A stretch of 6,139 nucleotides of DNA, from the NCBI GenBank assembly GCA_021795135.1, contig JAJYPT010000109.1, positions 1 to 6,139 of the forward strand, read 5' to 3'. How positions within the stretch are numbered: the stretch's first letter is position 1; the number at the start of each line of letters is the position of its first letter. The position numbers and the translations under genes were made by a program. Below, piece by piece: positions 5,283 through 6,139 of the stretch. Source of the DNA: Actinomycetes bacterium. Lineage in GTDB: Bacteria; Actinomycetota; Acidimicrobiia; Acidimicrobiales; JAJYPT01. Under the pieces are notes generated by a model. That model had not been told where the DNA came from. It was given only the letters and a program-made list of their open reading frames with translations, and did not search any database.

Positions 5283-6139
5283 TTAGCAAGCTCTAGGATC
5301 AAAAGAAGGATAGGAACTAGCAGATGTGTTGGAAGTAATAGCAGCACTACCAGTAGTACTAGGAGTACTAGGAGTACTAGTAGAAGTCTTTATACCAGAA
5401 AAATCAGATCCTGTTATCAAAGCTACGCTTGAGCCGTTTAAACTAGAAACTTGCTTTAGCGTAGTTGATCCTTGAACCTTAGACTGGAGTACTTTAGCTT
5501 TTGCTTTGTTACCAGGTAGGTACTGAATAACTGATTTTGTGTAATTAAAAGAACTAGCATTTCCAGTTCCAGATATCTTAAATCCATCACTTTTTAGCTG
5601 GTTGGCTACTTGACTAGCTTGGCCTGCTATTCCTGAACCATTCAAAATTTGAGTTGAAACACTAGATGGTGATATGGCAGGAGTAGTTGTTTTTGAAGAA
5701 GTTTTAGCCTTAGGTGTAGCTAAAAATTGTCTAATCATTGCTTTGTCAGCTGATTTGCTAGGCAATAAGACATCTCCATAATTAACACCTCTGTAGTGAT
5801 AGTTATTGGCAATTTTAGTTGGAAGAGTATAAGTAGGCACATTGTTTGGATTTAGCGAACTATAAGTAGTAAGAAGCTGTGCCATTGTGGTCAAGGAAAA
5901 ACCAGAATCTATAGTCACATAATGAACAAGAGAGCCTATTAGCGCATTTGCTTTTATAGGATTAGTAAGACCTTGGGATTTTATTTGGTTGAAGAGAACC
6001 TTCAAAAACATATGTTGTCTTTTTATTCTCCCAAAATCACTTGTAGGATCATAGTGCCAATATCCATTTTTATAATAATGATAATGACGACTGCGAACTA
6101 CTGCCAAAGCTTGGAATCCATTCAGTTTAGTACATCCAG
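5283..6139 (-). CDS. LytR-CpsA-Psr (LCP) family protein, C-terminal part, cut by window edge
   Basis: The reading frame is open to the right edge, giving 284 visible residues; the TTG at 6107 is an internal codon, not the start. The fragment opens with GCTKLNGFQALAVVRSRHY and then DFGRIKRQ, the C-terminal half of the LCP catalytic domain, whose arginines bind the lipid pyrophosphate. A linker of Ser/Thr/Lys follows. A LytR_C domain (VSTQILNGSG to VALITGSDF, roughly residues 159-246) comes next, then a Ser/Thr/Pro tail ending in DPRAC. LCP proteins are extracytoplasmic membrane-anchored enzymes that transfer undecaprenyl- or decaprenyl-linked glycans to peptidoglycan. Placement just upstream of rmlA-rmlB-rmlD and wbbL suggests its substrate is the rhamnose-containing polymer made with these genes. 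The N-terminal membrane anchor and first half of the LCP domain lie outside the window. Confidence 0.92.
   Translation of the reverse strand, partial: GCTKLNGFQALAVVRSRHYHYYKNGYWHYDPTSDFGRIKRQHMFLKVLFNQIKSQGLTNPIKANALIGSLVHYVTIDSGFSLTTMAQLLTTYSSLNPNNVPTYTLPTKIANNYHYRGVNYGDVLLPSKSADKAMIRQFLATPKAKTSSKTTTPAISPSSVSTQILNGSGIAGQASQVANQLKSDGFKISGTGNASSFNYTKSVIQYLPGNKAKAKVLQSKVQGSTTLKQVSSLNGSSVALITGSDFSGIKTSTSTPSTPSTTGSAAITSNTSASSYPSFDPRAC
5355..5381. repeat. Three 9-bp tandem units inside the LCP tail
   Basis: The plus strand reads AGTACTAGG, AGTACTAGG, AGTACTAGT in succession, each unit starting with the palindrome AGTACT. The units keep frame (9 bp, three codons) and encode the repeating Ser-Thr-Pro part of the disordered tail. 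The copy number is likely to vary between strains without breaking the gene. Confidence 0.8.

Noticed and set aside
1..6139. CRISPR array, tRNA or rRNA genes, insertion sequence or phage genes
   Set aside because: No regularly spaced repeats, cloverleaf or rRNA-like sequence, transposase motif or terminal inverted repeats were seen on either strand.

Overview
The window is an AT-rich (by eye well under 45% G+C) stretch of bacterial chromosome in which every convincing gene lies on the minus strand, so transcription runs from high to low coordinates. The protein families point to an actinobacterium. The order LCP protein - rhamnose genes - WbbL-type rhamnosyltransferase - sugar nucleotidyltransferase resembles the Rv3267-rmlD-wbbL-manB neighbourhood of Mycobacterium tuberculosis. 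The LCP active-site segment, the MGRAS-type membrane protein and the RmlB variant look, from memory, most like Acidimicrobiia. The low G+C would then suggest an aquatic or otherwise genome-reduced member. The class is an inference; the phylum is fairly safe.

Layout in transcription order: (1) 6139-5283, the C-terminal part of a LytR-CpsA-Psr (LCP) cell-wall polymer ligase with a LytR_C domain, cut by the window edge; (2) an 80-bp gap with a 10-bp palindrome and a weak -10-like box; (3) rmlA (long form), rmlB and rmlD, packed with 2-bp and 0-bp gaps; (4) a 244-bp gap holding a possible 37-residue ORF, two interleaved inverted repeats and a 26-bp tandem duplication; (5) a WbbL-like family 2 rhamnosyltransferase; (6) a small membrane-anchored secreted protein of unknown function; (7) the N-terminal third of a ManB/RmlA-like sugar-1-phosphate nucleotidyltransferase, cut by the left edge.

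Together the genes describe making and using activated L-rhamnose for a cell-wall glycan. RmlA makes dTDP-glucose, RmlB dehydrates it and RmlD performs the final reduction; rmlC, the epimerase, is not in the window. The WbbL-like enzyme would add rhamnose to a lipid-linked GlcNAc, and the LCP protein would transfer the finished polymer to peptidoglycan. No obviously new system is present. The points most worth checking are the RmlB active site, where the usual Thr-Asp-Glu triad reads Thr-Cys-Glu, and the structured 244-bp gap before wbbL. Two genes (wbbL and the MGRAS protein) have upstream TTG codons that lengthen the open frame, but internal ATGs are better starts.
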